DNA of 64,000 nt from Acidobacteriota bacterium (GCA_019347945.1 JAHWKK010000004.1:124001-188000), one strand, 5' to 3'. Counted from the stretch's first letter, positions 42,267-51,117 are shown. The notes: generated by a model from the sequence alone, not told the origin. Made by a program: numbers and translations.

Positions 42267-44222
42267 ATGTCTATCCACGAAAAGATCGAAAAGCTGACCA
42301 GACGGCTCGCGAGCGGCCAGCAGTATCCGACGCAGGGAGCAACGCTGTTCATCGACCTGGCTGCCCGGACGGTCACCCGGGCGTGGATTCCACTTTCGAT
42401 CGCCGAGCGGTTTCTCGGAGGACGAGGCGTCAACATGTTCCTCCTCTACAATCTCCTCGACGAAACCCTCGAGCCGATGAGCGAGGAGACTCCGCTGATC
42501 TTCGGATCCGGGATCCTGACCTCTCTCCTTCCGTCTGCATCGCGCGGCAACGTCACGTCCTGGTCGCCCGAGAGCGGTGTCATCCTCGATTCGAACGCAG
42601 GCGATTACTTCCCCAGCTTCATGAAGCTCGGCGGAATCGATCACATCGTCCTGTACGGAAGAGCTCGGTCGCTGACGATGCTGAAGATCGAGCGAGGCGA
42701 AGTCGAGTTTCAGGATGCGTCACGCTGGGCCGGCCTCGACAACATCGACTTCCGCCAGCGGATCTCGGAGGAGCACGGCAAGGAGGGGCGCGACTTCGGC
42801 CTCGCCTCGATTACCAAAGCCGGCGAGAACCTCGTTCTCTGCTCGGGGATCATGGCGGGCCCGAAGTCGATCTGGGCGCGCGGCGGACCCGGCGCCAAAA
42901 TGGGCTCGCTCAACCTCAAGGCGATTCTGCTGAAGGGGCGCGGCCACGATCTCACTCCCCGGGTTCCGCACAAGGGAACGAATCGCGACATTGCGATGAA
43001 GCTCCTCGGAACCTCCGTCGTGAAGAATGCATTGAAGACGCGCGGTACACCGTTCCTCTACAAGCCATCGCGAATGATGTCGGCGATGGGGACCAAGAAC
43101 AACATGGAAACGACCTGGACCGACGCGCTCGACGCGGAGAACATCGACGACTACCGGCCCGGAATGGTCGGATGCTTCGCGTGTCCGGTCAATTGCCGCC
43201 CGTTGAACGATCTCACCGGCGTCTCGGGCATCAAACAGGACCGTTACGTTAAGGGTGATGGGCCGGAGTACGTGACGCTCGGAAAGTTCGGCCCGAATGT
43301 CGGGATCTCCGAGGTGACCGACGTCCTGCGCCTCAACAACATCTGCAACGATCTCGGGCTCGACACATCTTCGACCGGATCGGCGATCGCATGGGCGATG
43401 GAGTTGTGGGAGAAGGGACTCATCGACGCGGAGAAGGTTGGCGATCTCGATCTCAGCTGGGGTAACGCGGAGAGCATCGAACGACTTCTCTTCATGACCG
43501 CGGCGAGACAAGGCTTCGGCAATGTCATCGCGGACTCGACGCGCGCGGTCGAGAAGGGCCACTATCCCGAGGAGGCGCTCGATTCGCTGATGGCCGTCAA
43601 GGGGCTCGCCCAGAGCGATCCGCACGACGCGAGAATTTTGAAGGCATTCGCGCTGGGTCTCGCCGTGGCGACACGCGGCATGGACCATCTCCGGAACCGC
43701 GTCACTCTCGAGATCAACGCGAAGATCAACGACGATGCCGAGTTCAAGCGGAAGCTCTACTGGGGCGAGGTGAGCTCCGAGCCCAACAGCTATGACGGCA
43801 AGGAGATCGGCGTCCGCCGCTGCGAGAACATTTACGGGGTGGGCGATTCCGTCGGTATGTGCAGGTTCACGACGAAGCTTTTCAACTCTCCCTCGCTCCC
43901 GGGGTACGAGGAGTTCTCGGCGCAGCTGTCGAACGTTGCGGGGATCGAGAAGTCAGTCGAAGATCTCGACCATATCGGTCTGGAGATCAATGCCGTCGAA
44001 CGACTGATCAATGCCCGGCTCGGCGTGCGGCGGGCCGCCGATACTTTGCCGCGGCGCTGGTTCGAGGAGCCGATCGAGACAGGACCCTTCGCCGGCGAGC
44101 TGATCGACCGCGCGGAGTTCGACGCGATGCTCGATCGCTACTACGAAGTGTCGGGCTACACGAACGAAGGGCTGCCGGTTCCCGAATGGCGCAGCGAGCT
44201 CGAACAGGTTCTCGGAGCGTGA
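42267..44222 (+). CDS. Tungsten-containing aldehyde:ferredoxin oxidoreductase
   Basis: 651 residues from ATG 42267. The N-terminal AOR domain has YPTQGATLFIDLAARTVTRA and FLGGRGVNMFLLYNLL. The [4Fe-4S] ligands are CFACPVNC (C-x2-C-x3-C) plus a late Cys in GVGDSVGMCRF. The GIMAGPKSIWARGGPGAKMG stretch lies in the bis-pterupterin-binding region. It oxidises aldehydes to acids with ferredoxin, or runs in reverse. The specific AOR subtype is uncertain. Translation of the following MoaD-like gene is coupled (GTGA). Confidence 0.94.
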   Translation: MSIHEKIEKLTRRLASGQQYPTQGATLFIDLAARTVTRAWIPLSIAERFLGGRGVNMFLLYNLLDETLEPMSEETPLIFGSGILTSLLPSASRGNVTSWSPESGVILDSNAGDYFPSFMKLGGIDHIVLYGRARSLTMLKIERGEVEFQDASRWAGLDNIDFRQRISEEHGKEGRDFGLASITKAGENLVLCSGIMAGPKSIWARGGPGAKMGSLNLKAILLKGRGHDLTPRVPHKGTNRDIAMKLLGTSVVKNALKTRGTPFLYKPSRMMSAMGTKNNMETTWTDALDAENIDDYRPGMVGCFACPVNCRPLNDLTGVSGIKQDRYVKGDGPEYVTLGKFGPNVGISEVTDVLRLNNICNDLGLDTSSTGSAIAWAMELWEKGLIDAEKVGDLDLSWGNAESIERLLFMTAARQGFGNVIADSTRAVEKGHYPEEALDSLMAVKGLAQSDPHDARILKAFALGLAVATRGMDHLRNRVTLEINAKINDDAEFKRKLYWGEVSSEPNSYDGKEIGVRRCENIYGVGDSVGMCRFTTKLFNSPSLPGYEEFSAQLSNVAGIEKSVEDLDHIGLEINAVERLINARLGVRRAADTLPRRWFEEPIETGPFAGELIDRAEFDAMLDRYYEVSGYTNEGLPVPEWRSELEQVLGA

Positions 44223-44494
44223 GCAGCACTGCCGCAGGCGTACGTTCGATTCGGCTGCGACTTCCGGAGACGCTGGCGCCCCGTGCGGACGAGCGCGTGA
44301 GAACCGTTAGGACCGATGCGGGCACACTCGGGGAGCTGATCGACTTTCTCTCCCGGGAGATAGACGGCTTCGATCCGAATGACGAGCTCTACAACTTCGC
44401 CGTGAATGGAGCGATGATTCTGCACGGCGAACGCGCAAAGACGATCGCCGACGGCGACGAGATCGAGATGCTCGTCGCTTTCAGCGGCGGCTGA
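44219..44494 (+). CDS. MoaD/ThiS-family sulfur carrier coupled to the AOR gene
   Basis: 91 residues from a GTG that overlaps the AOR stop. It ends VAFSGG, so the terminal Gly-Gly is kept. The middle part TLGELIDFLSREIDGFDPND is typical of ubiquitin-like sulfur carriers. It differs from the MoaD beside MoaE, and could be a dedicated donor for tungstopterin synthesis. That specialisation is inferred from position only. Confidence 0.88.
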   Translation: MSSTAAGVRSIRLRLPETLAPRADERVRTVRTDAGTLGELIDFLSREIDGFDPNDELYNFAVNGAMILHGERAKTIADGDEIEMLVAFSGG

Positions 44495-44517
44495 GCCGGG
44501 CCGACGCCGGCGGGCGA

Positions 44518-44931
44518 TCATTCATCCGGCGTCGCGTCGTCTGTCTCGCCGGGAGTCATCCCCGTCATTGTTCCCGGCGGCATCGGAGCGCCGATCGAGA
44601 TGTCGGTCAGCCAGTACTCGGTGCCGCTGACGTTGACCGTCCCGGTGATCGTCTCACCATCGGCCGGCAGGTCACCGACGTCGGCTCCCCGTACGGGAAA
44701 GCTCATCGTCATCGCTCCCATCCAGTCACCGATGGCCTCGTGATCGACGGTCACGGTATTCGCCTGCTCGTCCCGACTGACGATCGTTCCGCGAAGCTCG
44801 TAGGTTCGCTGCGCCTCCTGCGTCGCGTCGGGAACGTCCTCGTCCATGACCGGCCGCTCTTCGCACGAGATCACGATCAGAGCGGAAATTGCGACTACGA
44901 CTGCTGGCAAAATCTGGTTTCTTCTCTTCAC
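44518..44931 (-). CDS. Lipoprotein with CusF-like copper-binding domain
   Basis: 137 residues from GTG 44931, chosen because GGAGG lies six bases upstream. The signal peptide ends with a lipobox (ISALIVISCEE, Cys24). The core VDHEAIGDWMGAMTMSFPV is the CusF pattern, in which His, Trp and two Met residues bind Cu(I). The tail is Met/Pro-rich (GAPMPPGTMTGMTPGE), which could add metal ligands. Predicted periplasmic copper handling; no copper pump gene is adjacent. Confidence 0.87.
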   Translation of the reverse strand: MKRRNQILPAVVVAISALIVISCEERPVMDEDVPDATQEAQRTYELRGTIVSRDEQANTVTVDHEAIGDWMGAMTMSFPVRGADVGDLPADGETITGTVNVSGTEYWLTDISIGAPMPPGTMTGMTPGETDDATPDE

Positions 44932-44968
44932 TGAGTGCCTCCACATGTTCGCCATATACTCTACGCGC

Positions 44969-45796
44969 ATGTTACCTGAGAAGACCTTCGAAAATCGCAT
45001 CGCGGTCGTCACCGGTGGCGGCACCGGACTCGGGTTGGCCATAGCCTCGGAGCTGGCGCGTCTCGGAGCGCGGGTAGTCCTTGCCAGCCGGAGCCGCGAG
45101 CACCTCGAGCCCGCCGTTGAATCGATCAGGGAGGCAACGGGCCGTGCGGACGCAGCGGATTTTCGTGAGCTCGACGTGAGAGATCCGCAAGTGGTCGACG
45201 ATGCGATCGCGAGCGTTTTCTCCGACATCGGACCGGTCGACGTTCTCGTGAACAACGCCGCCGGCAACTTCATCGCGCGTTCCTCCGAGCTCACGCCCAA
45301 CGGGTGGCTCGCGGTCATCGGGATCGTTCTCAACGGAACGTTTTTCTGTACCTCGAGCGTCGGCCGTCGCTTGATCGAGGCCGAGCGCGGCGGCAGCATC
45401 CTCAACATCATCGCCAACTACGCCTGGACGGGCGCGCCGGGAGTCGTGCATTCGGCTTCTGCGAAAGCCGGAGTGCTCGCGATGACCAGAACGCTGGCCG
45501 TCGAATGGGCACGCTTCGGCATCCGGGTCAACGCGATGGCTCCGGGCCCCGCTCAAACGGAGGGCGCCTCGAAGAAACTGTTTCCGGACGAGAGAGTGGC
45601 CGAGGGGATCCGGCAGACGATTCCCCTGCGGCGGTTCGCGGACCCCGGAGAGATCGCCACGACCGCGAGCTGGCTCCTCTCGGACCACGCGTCGTATGTC
45701 ACCGGTGAAAATCTCGTGATCGACGGGGGACAGTGGCTCTCGGGTGCTGATTACTGGGGAAGGATCCGGCAAATGGCCCCGGGAAACGCCAGATGA
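44969..45796 (+). CDS. SDR-family oxidoreductase, 2,4-dienoyl-CoA reductase-like
   Basis: 275 residues. Cofactor site TGGGTGLGLAIASELARLGA, then VDVLVNNAAGNFI, a motif common to mitochondrial-type dienoyl-CoA reductases and YkuF. The usual YxxxK motif reads GVVHSASAKAG, so the Tyr is replaced while the Lys is kept, as I recall for YkuF-type proteins. Acts in unsaturated fatty acid oxidation if the assignment is right. Start ATG 44969 is divergent from the CusF-like gene by 37 bases. Confidence 0.85.
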   Translation: MLPEKTFENRIAVVTGGGTGLGLAIASELARLGARVVLASRSREHLEPAVESIREATGRADAADFRELDVRDPQVVDDAIASVFSDIGPVDVLVNNAAGNFIARSSELTPNGWLAVIGIVLNGTFFCTSSVGRRLIEAERGGSILNIIANYAWTGAPGVVHSASAKAGVLAMTRTLAVEWARFGIRVNAMAPGPAQTEGASKKLFPDERVAEGIRQTIPLRRFADPGEIATTASWLLSDHASYVTGENLVIDGGQWLSGADYWGRIRQMAPGNAR

Positions 45797-45911
45797 AAAG
45801 CAGAAGCAGCCGTTCGCGATGCCGCTGACCGGCGTCCCGGCGTGAACATTGCGATGGTTGGAGGCCGTCGGAGTGCCCTTTGCTTTCGACGCTCGCTGGA
45901 GGAGGAGAATG

Positions 45912-46586
45912 ATGAAACAAATTTCGATGGCGGTGATTCTGACCCTGGGCCTGTTCGCCTGTACGGAAGGCACGGATGTCGGCTACACGGAAGAGTATGA
46001 GCCCGCCGACGCCACAGTCACCGATTCCGATACTCAGAACCAGATTACCGCAGCCGCGGAGGAAGAGCAGGTCCAAATGACCGTAGAAGAACTCGAGAAC
46101 ACAATCGTCGATCTGGAAACCGGGGCCGGAACGATCTCGATCCGGTTCTTTCCCGACAAAGCACCGAACCACGTCCGGAACTTCATCGAGCTGGCAGAGA
46201 GTGGCTTTTACGACGGAACGAAGTTCCATCGCGTGATTCCCGGATTCATGATTCAGGGGGGGGACCCGAACACGAAGTCTGGTGCTCCCCATACCTGGGG
46301 GACGGGAGGAGCGGAGGACAATGTGGCGGCAGAGTTCAACGACGTCTCCCACAAGAGAGGGATCGTCTCGATGGCTCGCTCGCAGCATCCCGACAGCGCC
46401 TCCTCGCAGTTCTTCATCGTGGTGAGCGACTCGCCGTTTCTCGACCGTCAATACTCCGCTTTCGGGGAAGTGGTCTCCGGAATGGATGTCGCGGACAAAA
46501 TCGTCAATGCACCACGCGGTGCGCAGGACCGGCCGGATCAGCCGGTCAGCATCGTCAGTGCAACCGTGCGGAAGGCCGACGCCTGA
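45912..46586 (+). CDS. Exported cyclophilin-type peptidyl-prolyl isomerase (lipoprotein)
   Basis: About 224 residues. Two adjacent ATGs (45909 and 45912) follow a GGAGGAGGAG run; 45912 has the better spacing. The signal peptide ends in a lipobox (TLGLFACTE). After an acidic linker comes a cyclophilin domain with FHRVIPGFMIQGGDP and the ASSQFFIVV stretch. Predicted to fold proteins in the periplasm. The Arg and Phe active-site region FHRVIPGFMI is intact. Confidence 0.93.
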   Translation: MKQISMAVILTLGLFACTEGTDVGYTEEYEPADATVTDSDTQNQITAAAEEEQVQMTVEELENTIVDLETGAGTISIRFFPDKAPNHVRNFIELAESGFYDGTKFHRVIPGFMIQGGDPNTKSGAPHTWGTGGAEDNVAAEFNDVSHKRGIVSMARSQHPDSASSQFFIVVSDSPFLDRQYSAFGEVVSGMDVADKIVNAPRGAQDRPDQPVSIVSATVRKADA

Positions 46587-47557
46587 ACAGGCCCGGGCCG
46601 ACCGAAGAAAACTCGACACCCTCCGAGCTGAGGGACTTTCTGGACGCATGGCTGGGAAACGACTGGAGTGCGACGCCGGTGCGAGGTGATGCGTCGACGA
46701 GGACGTACTATCGCGTTGAATCCGAATCCGGACCGTGGATCGTGGCGTTTTATCCCGAACAGATCCGGGACCAGGTGGGATCGTTCATCACCGCCTTCGA
46801 GGCGGTGCGGCAAACGGGGAGCGTTCCCGAGATCGTCCGCCACTGCGAATTTGCAATCGGGCAGCGGGACGCCGGCGACGAAACGCTGTCGAGCATTCTC
46901 CGGGAGGACCCGGTTCGCGGGCGGCGCCTCTACCTCGAGGCGATCGAGACTCTCGTCGAGTTCCAGAAGGCTGCCGGAGACGCGAGCGATCTCAACCCCC
47001 CTTTCAATCAGGAAAAGTTCCTCTCCGAGCTCAGGCTCACCGATGAGTACTACTTCCAGAAGCTCCTCGGAGGCTCGGACGATCAGCTTCACCGGGAGCT
47101 CCGGCGATGGTTCGAGAGCCTCGCCGAGCGCCTCGTCGCGCACCCCTACGTTCTCTGTCATCGCGATTATCACGGCGAGAACATTCATGCTCACGACGGC
47201 CGTATCTACATCATCGATTATCAGGATCTTCGGATGGGTCCCGATACTTACGATCTCGCTTCGCTGCTGCGCGACCGTGGGATGGTCGAGATCCTCGGGC
47301 GAGAATTCGAGCAGGAAGCGCTCGCGAAATACGGTGAGCTCACCTCACTCGACTCCGGGGGCCGCGGCCGATATTACGAAGCGCTGCTGCAGCGGACGAT
47401 CAAGACGCTCGGGACATTCGCCATGCAGGCCGTCACACGAGACAGGAAGCACTACCTCGACTACGTCGGTCCTGCCCTTCGGACGATTCGGGAATGTGCC
47501 GACGAGCTTCCGGAATACGAGGACCTCGCACGCCTCTTTCCGAAGGCCGACGAGTGA
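46583..47557 (+). CDS. Aminoglycoside-phosphotransferase-fold kinase, AmgK-like
   Basis: About 324 residues if it starts at the CTG at 46583, which overlaps the cyclophilin stop as CTGA. The nearest GTG (46679) would cut off the first helix, LRDFLDAWLGNDWS, and leave the start at RGDASTRTYYRV. The kinase motifs are HRDYHGEN and the metal-binding IDYQDLRMGPDTYDLASLL. They resemble AmgK, which phosphorylates N-acetylmuramate in cell-wall recycling, but no murU is adjacent. The start codon is the main uncertainty. Confidence 0.82.
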   Translation: MNRPGPTEENSTPSELRDFLDAWLGNDWSATPVRGDASTRTYYRVESESGPWIVAFYPEQIRDQVGSFITAFEAVRQTGSVPEIVRHCEFAIGQRDAGDETLSSILREDPVRGRRLYLEAIETLVEFQKAAGDASDLNPPFNQEKFLSELRLTDEYYFQKLLGGSDDQLHRELRRWFESLAERLVAHPYVLCHRDYHGENIHAHDGRIYIIDYQDLRMGPDTYDLASLLRDRGMVEILGREFEQEALAKYGELTSLDSGGRGRYYEALLQRTIKTLGTFAMQAVTRDRKHYLDYVGPALRTIRECADELPEYEDLARLFPKADE

Positions 47558-47590
47558 GCGCGGGGGAGCCGTGACGGAGGGGAGTGGACA

Positions 47591-48592
47591 TTGAAACATG
47601 AAATCACGCTGATCAAGGGGGACGGAATCGGACCGGAGGTCGCGGACGCGGTCCTGCGAATCCTCGATTGTGCGGGCCTCGAGGTCGACTGGGACGTCCA
47701 GATCGCGGGCGAAACAGCGGTCCAGCAGGGCCTGCACCCCCTCCCCGAGGCGACGCTCGACTCGATCAGGCGGACAAAGGTCGCCCTGAAGGGTCCGGTC
47801 ACAACGCCGATCGGCAAGGGTTTCACGTCGGTGAACGTCGGGCTGCGAAAGGCGCTCAATCTGTACGCCAACCTCAGGCCCGCGCGGTCTCTCGAGGGGA
47901 TCGAGAGCCGCTACCAGGACGTCGACCTCGTGGTGGTGCGCGAGAACACCGAGAGTCTCTACAGCGGCCTCGAGCACGAGGTCGTGCCCGGCGTCATCAC
48001 ATCGCTCAAGGTCATCACGGAGGTCGCCTCGACCAGAGTGGCGCGGTTCGCATTCGAGTACGCCGTCGCGCACGGGCGTAAGCGTGTGACCGCCGTTCAC
48101 AAGGCCAACATCATGAAGCTTTCGGACGGGCTGTTTCTCAGCTGCTTTCAGAAAGTCGCCGAGGAGTATCCCGACATTCAGGCGGACGACCGCATCATCG
48201 ACGCGCTCTGCATGCATCTCGTGAAGGATCCTAAGCAGTTCGACGTGCTGCTGCTCGAAAATCTCTATGGCGACATCGTTTCGGATCTCACGGCTGGACT
48301 CGTCGGCGGGCTCGGAATCGTCGCGGGAGCGAACATCGGCATCGGTCTCTCCGTCTTCGAAGCGGTGCACGGAAGCGCGCCCGATATCGCCGGACAGAAC
48401 GTTGCGAATCCGACTGCGCTGCTTCAGTCAGCGGTCCTGATGCTGAGGCACATCGGCGAGAACGAGATGGCCGGACGAGTCGAGAGCGCGATGATCGACG
48501 CGATTGCGAAGCGCGACCGAACCACAAGAGACATTGGCGGAGACGGCTCGACCAGCGCGTTCGCCGATGCGGTCTGCGAACGCCTCGGATGA
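47591..48592 (+). CDS. Isocitrate dehydrogenase, NAD-dependent type
   Basis: 333 residues from TTG 47591, with GGAGGGGA about nine bases upstream. [36 protein letters not shown] and the [11 protein letters not shown] substrate region match the IDH/IPMDH family. The substrate loop and the [20 protein letters not shown] segment are like mitochondrial-type NAD-IDH; homoisocitrate or tartrate activity is possible. Oxidises isocitrate to 2-oxoglutarate in the TCA cycle. No leuCD genes adjoin it, which argues against isopropylmalate. Confidence 0.88.
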   Translation: MKHEITLIKGDGIGPEVADAVLRILDCAGLEVDWDVQIAGETAVQQGLHPLPEATLDSIRRTKVALKGPVTTPIGKGFTSVNVGLRKALNLYANLRPARSLEGIESRYQDVDLVVVRENTESLYSGLEHEVVPGVITSLKVITEVASTRVARFAFEYAVAHGRKRVTAVHKANIMKLSDGLFLSCFQKVAEEYPDIQADDRIIDALCMHLVKDPKQFDVLLLENLYGDIVSDLTAGLVGGLGIVAGANIGIGLSVFEAVHGSAPDIAGQNVANPTALLQSAVLMLRHIGENEMAGRVESAMIDAIAKRDRTTRDIGGDGSTSAFADAVCERLG

Positions 48593-48939
48593 ACGACGAT
48601 CTCGTCCGCACGAACATCGAAACGGGCCGGGCTCTGTTCAACGACGGGCAATACTGGGAGGCCCACGAGGCGTGGGAAGCGGTCTGGCTCGAGTCGGAAG
48701 GGGAGACGAAGCTCGCGCTCCAGGCCTTGATCCAGCTGGCGGCAGCGCACTATCACTTCGAGCGGGACAACGAGGCGGGGGCGCTGCGACTGATCGAGGC
48801 GGCTCGCGAGAAGCTCGCTGGGTACGGCCTCGACTCCATCCACGGCATCGAGCTCTCGAACGTCCGCCGCGCGGTGGACGAAACGCCTTACCGCCGCGAG
48901 GCCCCGACGCTGTCGATCCTCAAAGATGGTTCTGCATGA
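48589..48939 (+). CDS. DUF309 family protein
   Basis: 116 residues, all helical. The DUF309 core FNDGQYWEAHEAWEAVWLES and LIQLAAAHYHFERDN is clear. The function is unknown for the family; some relatives fuse to other domains. ATGA overlap with the isocitrate dehydrogenase gene. Its end overlaps a minus-strand membrane-protein gene tail to tail by 20 bases. Confidence 0.9.
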   Translation: MNDDLVRTNIETGRALFNDGQYWEAHEAWEAVWLESEGETKLALQALIQLAAAHYHFERDNEAGALRLIEAAREKLAGYGLDSIHGIELSNVRRAVDETPYRREAPTLSILKDGSA

Positions 48940-49240
48940 ACGTCCAGTGACCGATTCGGTGGCCGGCGTGCAGATGACGGGTCTGCAGGTATCCGTCCGC
49001 GGCGGTCAGGACGAGAACGAGCGGCACCAGAGGGGCGCCGAGAAACAACGTTCCGACGGTCAGGATGACGAAGCCTGCGAGTACGCTCGCTCCCTTTCTC
49101 CACTGTCCGATGAGAAAGTATCCGACGCAGACGAGCACGGCATTCAGAAAGAGGATCAGCCCGGCAGCCGGAGGCCTCGGTGGCGTTCTGATGGGGAAAT
49201 CGCCGGGCGCGCCGAGATCATGTCCCTCGGAACCCGCCAT
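48920..49240 (-). CDS. Small two-helix membrane protein
   Basis: 106 residues from ATG 49240, with two or three membrane helices (LILFLNAVLVCVGYFLIGQW, then GASVLAGFVILTVGTLFL, and LVPLVLVLTAADGYLQT). No domain recognised. Its start overlaps the upstream gene's stop by one base (TGATG), so the two are co-translated. Confidence 0.7.
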   Translation of the reverse strand: MAGSEGHDLGAPGDFPIRTPPRPPAAGLILFLNAVLVCVGYFLIGQWRKGASVLAGFVILTVGTLFLGAPLVPLVLVLTAADGYLQTRHLHAGHRIGHWTFMQNHL

Positions 49241-49668
49241 CAGAACCGGTCGGCGAGATCGCTGATGAAAGGAATTCTGAGACGCCCGCGCATGAGAGCT
49301 TTGGCCATCGCTGCGATTGAAAGTGCGATGAAAGCGAGCGAATAAATGCAATGAAAGGCGCAGCCGCTGAGGCAGCCGTCTTCGCCGAATACGATACTGC
49401 CGACGATCGTGAGCACAATAGCCCCGAGAATCGCGGCGATGAAGATGCCGAGCCCGTTCTTCGCATGCCAGTGAACTTCCCGATCGTCGCGTTCGGCGAA
49501 GAGGGGAATCACGCTGAAGATTCCGCAGTACGCGAGGATCAGCATGAGCTTGCGATCCGGCGGCATCGCGCCCCGGAAAGGTGGTTCGGACGGCCCGCCC
49601 GGCGGAGGCGGAGGAACGTCGCCGGGTGGCGGAGGCGGTGGTGGTGTCTCGGGCGGCAGCGAGCTCAT
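49240..49668 (-). CDS. DUF4870-like membrane protein with proline-rich N-terminus
   Basis: 142 residues from ATG 49668. A proline-rich start (PPETPPPPPPPGDVPPPPPG) is followed by a membrane core with DRKLMLILAYCGIFSVIPLF and HWHAKNGLGIFIAAILGAI. This layout and the H-W-H-x-K-N-G motif resemble DUF4870/TIC20-like small membrane proteins. Function unknown. Confidence 0.75.
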   Translation of the reverse strand: MSSLPPETPPPPPPPGDVPPPPPGGPSEPPFRGAMPPDRKLMLILAYCGIFSVIPLFAERDDREVHWHAKNGLGIFIAAILGAIVLTIVGSIVFGEDGCLSGCAFHCIYSLAFIALSIAAMAKALMRGRLRIPFISDLADRF

Positions 49669-49832
49669 CGGTCTGTCGAGGACTTTATACGAATCGGAGG
49701 CGATGGTGTTTTGGAAGCATTCTCTTTCAGCCGGCCGCGGTCCCGCGACGCCGCAAAGAGGCCGGCCGCGGCGAAACGTTGGCGTCCCCGGCTTCGGTTG
49801 CAATTTCGATTGAGCGGGATTACAAGACTCTC

Positions 49833-50156
49833 ATGCCGGGCCCCGGGCGCATCGTCGCCGCCGTTCTTGCATCGATCGCTCTCGTGACCGGAGCGGAAGA
49901 GCAGGTCGTCTACCAGTCGGAGTCGTTCACCATCACTCCGACCTCGGTGATCCAGGGCCCGTTCGTCGCGCGAGCCCTCGACCGCGACACGATCGTCAGC
50001 AGCTACCCGCGCGCCGCCGACGAGGTGATGTTCAAGTTCTCCATCAACGGCACCGAGAACGAGCTCGCTCCCGGCACCGACCACCGGATCTATCTCCGGC
50101 CGAACGACGGGAAGATCGTCACGCCGGCCGGCGCCGGTGAAGTTCGCATAGCGTGA
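49833..50156 (+). CDS. Short exported protein of unknown function
   Basis: 107 residues from ATG 49833 with a predicted signal peptide (RIVAAVLASIALVTGAEE). The mature part, FTITPTSVIQGPFVARALD and VMFKFSINGTENELAPGTDH, looks like the start of a longer beta-rich exported domain. The sequence stops soon after PAGAGEVRIA. It may be truncated, but no frameshift can be pinned. No close neighbours on the same strand. Confidence 0.6.
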   Translation: MPGPGRIVAAVLASIALVTGAEEQVVYQSESFTITPTSVIQGPFVARALDRDTIVSSYPRAADEVMFKFSINGTENELAPGTDHRIYLRPNDGKIVTPAGAGEVRIA

Positions 50157-50216
50157 TTCGAGAGGCGCAGCCGGCTCCACGATCCGTTCGCCTTCCTCGA
50201 GCAAAAATCCGAGGCG

Positions 50217-50603
50217 TCACTTTCCCTTGAATGCAGAGTCGAGAGATTTGTCGAAGGTCTTGATTCGGTCGACGCCTCGGCGGCGGCAGCAGGCCAGGTA
50301 GAGCAGATCTCTGGCTCCGAGCGTTCCGTGGTCCCGGATCAAAGCACGGGCAAACCTGACGTCTTCCGGCTCGAGCGGCCAGATCTCGGAAACGGTTCGC
50401 GCGACGAGCTCCAGCGCTGCATCGAGGGTGGAGACCCGGCCGACCGACACGTACGCATGCATCAGTTCCTGAAGCACTTCGGCTGAGATCACGAAACGAC
50501 TCTCACGGCGCATTGCATCCAGAAAGAACTTCTGCGCACGGGCCCGTAACGGGTGCTCTCGCCCCACCGCATACATGAATACGTTCGTGTCGACGAAGAT
50601 CAG
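50217..50603 (-). CDS. VapC-type PIN-domain toxin, likely CTG start
   Basis: 128 residues if it starts at CTG 50603, which overlaps the antitoxin stop as CTGA. The usual PIN opening IFVDTNVFMYAVG lies between this codon and the first ATG (50576); starting there would lose the catalytic Asp. Later acids are in ISAEVLQELMHAYV and GARDLLYLACC and TFDKSLDSA. AAGGGG lies six bases upstream. Predicted RNase toxin. Confidence 0.85.
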   Translation of the reverse strand: MIFVDTNVFMYAVGREHPLRARAQKFFLDAMRRESRFVISAEVLQELMHAYVSVGRVSTLDAALELVARTVSEIWPLEPEDVRFARALIRDHGTLGARDLLYLACCRRRGVDRIKTFDKSLDSAFKGK

Positions 50604-50857
50604 GAATGACCCCTTCTCGAGCGATCGATCACGGCGAGATGATCCTCCCAGTCCGGCTCGGGGCCATGTTCCTCATCTTCTCGAGCTGAAAAAAACTCCG
50701 CCAGCTCTTCGGTGGACGCCGTCGTCTGATCGACGCTCTCGAGCTTCCCCATCGCAGCCTCTCGAATCCATCCGCTCAGAGACTGTCCATCCCGCTCAGC
50801 CCGGTGACGAAGCGCTTCCCTCTCTTCCTCGGTGAGTAGAACCTGAACTCGTACCAT
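50600..50857 (-). CDS. CopG/RHH-type antitoxin
   Basis: 85 residues from ATG 50857. A ribbon-helix-helix is seen in MVRVQVLLTEEEREALRHRA and GQSLSGWIREAAMGKL, followed by an acidic toxin-binding tail (EFFSAREDEEHGPEPDWED). It is encoded just before the PIN toxin. A GTGTGTA/TACACAC inverted repeat lies just upstream of its start and is a likely self-binding site. Confidence 0.86.
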   Translation of the reverse strand: MVRVQVLLTEEEREALRHRAERDGQSLSGWIREAAMGKLESVDQTTASTEELAEFFSAREDEEHGPEPDWEDHLAVIDRSRRGHS

Positions 50858-50860
50858 GTG

Positions 50861-50881
50861 GTGTGTAACGATACTACACAC
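50861..50881 (-). promoter_or_regulatory. Palindromic operator candidate of the second vapBC
   Basis: GTGTGTA (50861-50867) and TACACAC (50875-50881) form a perfect 7-bp inverted repeat with a 7-base spacer, three bases upstream of the antitoxin ATG. Position and symmetry suit ribbon-helix-helix autorepression. Confidence 0.65.
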
Positions 50882-51117
50882 ACCTCGATTTCAGAAGCCG
50901 TTCCGACCGGAGCGCCGTTTGTCGGGGACCTCAGCTCGGACCTCGTACCGATAAGGGCGTGACGCTGAAAAGGGGGGGATTGTACAGCCAGAGAGTCTGG
51001 TCACGAAGCGATGGGCGCGGAGAATCCGCGGGACGGTTCACTCGGAGGAATGACGCCAGCCGAGCGTGCGGAACGTCTGCGGCGTTTGCCTGATCACGAT
51101 CGCTGTCAGGGCGCAGC

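Noticed and set aside
44846-45796. Upstream-extended start of the SDR gene
   Set aside because: The extension overlaps the divergent CusF-like gene; ATG 44969 fits the family start PEKTFENRIAVVTGG.
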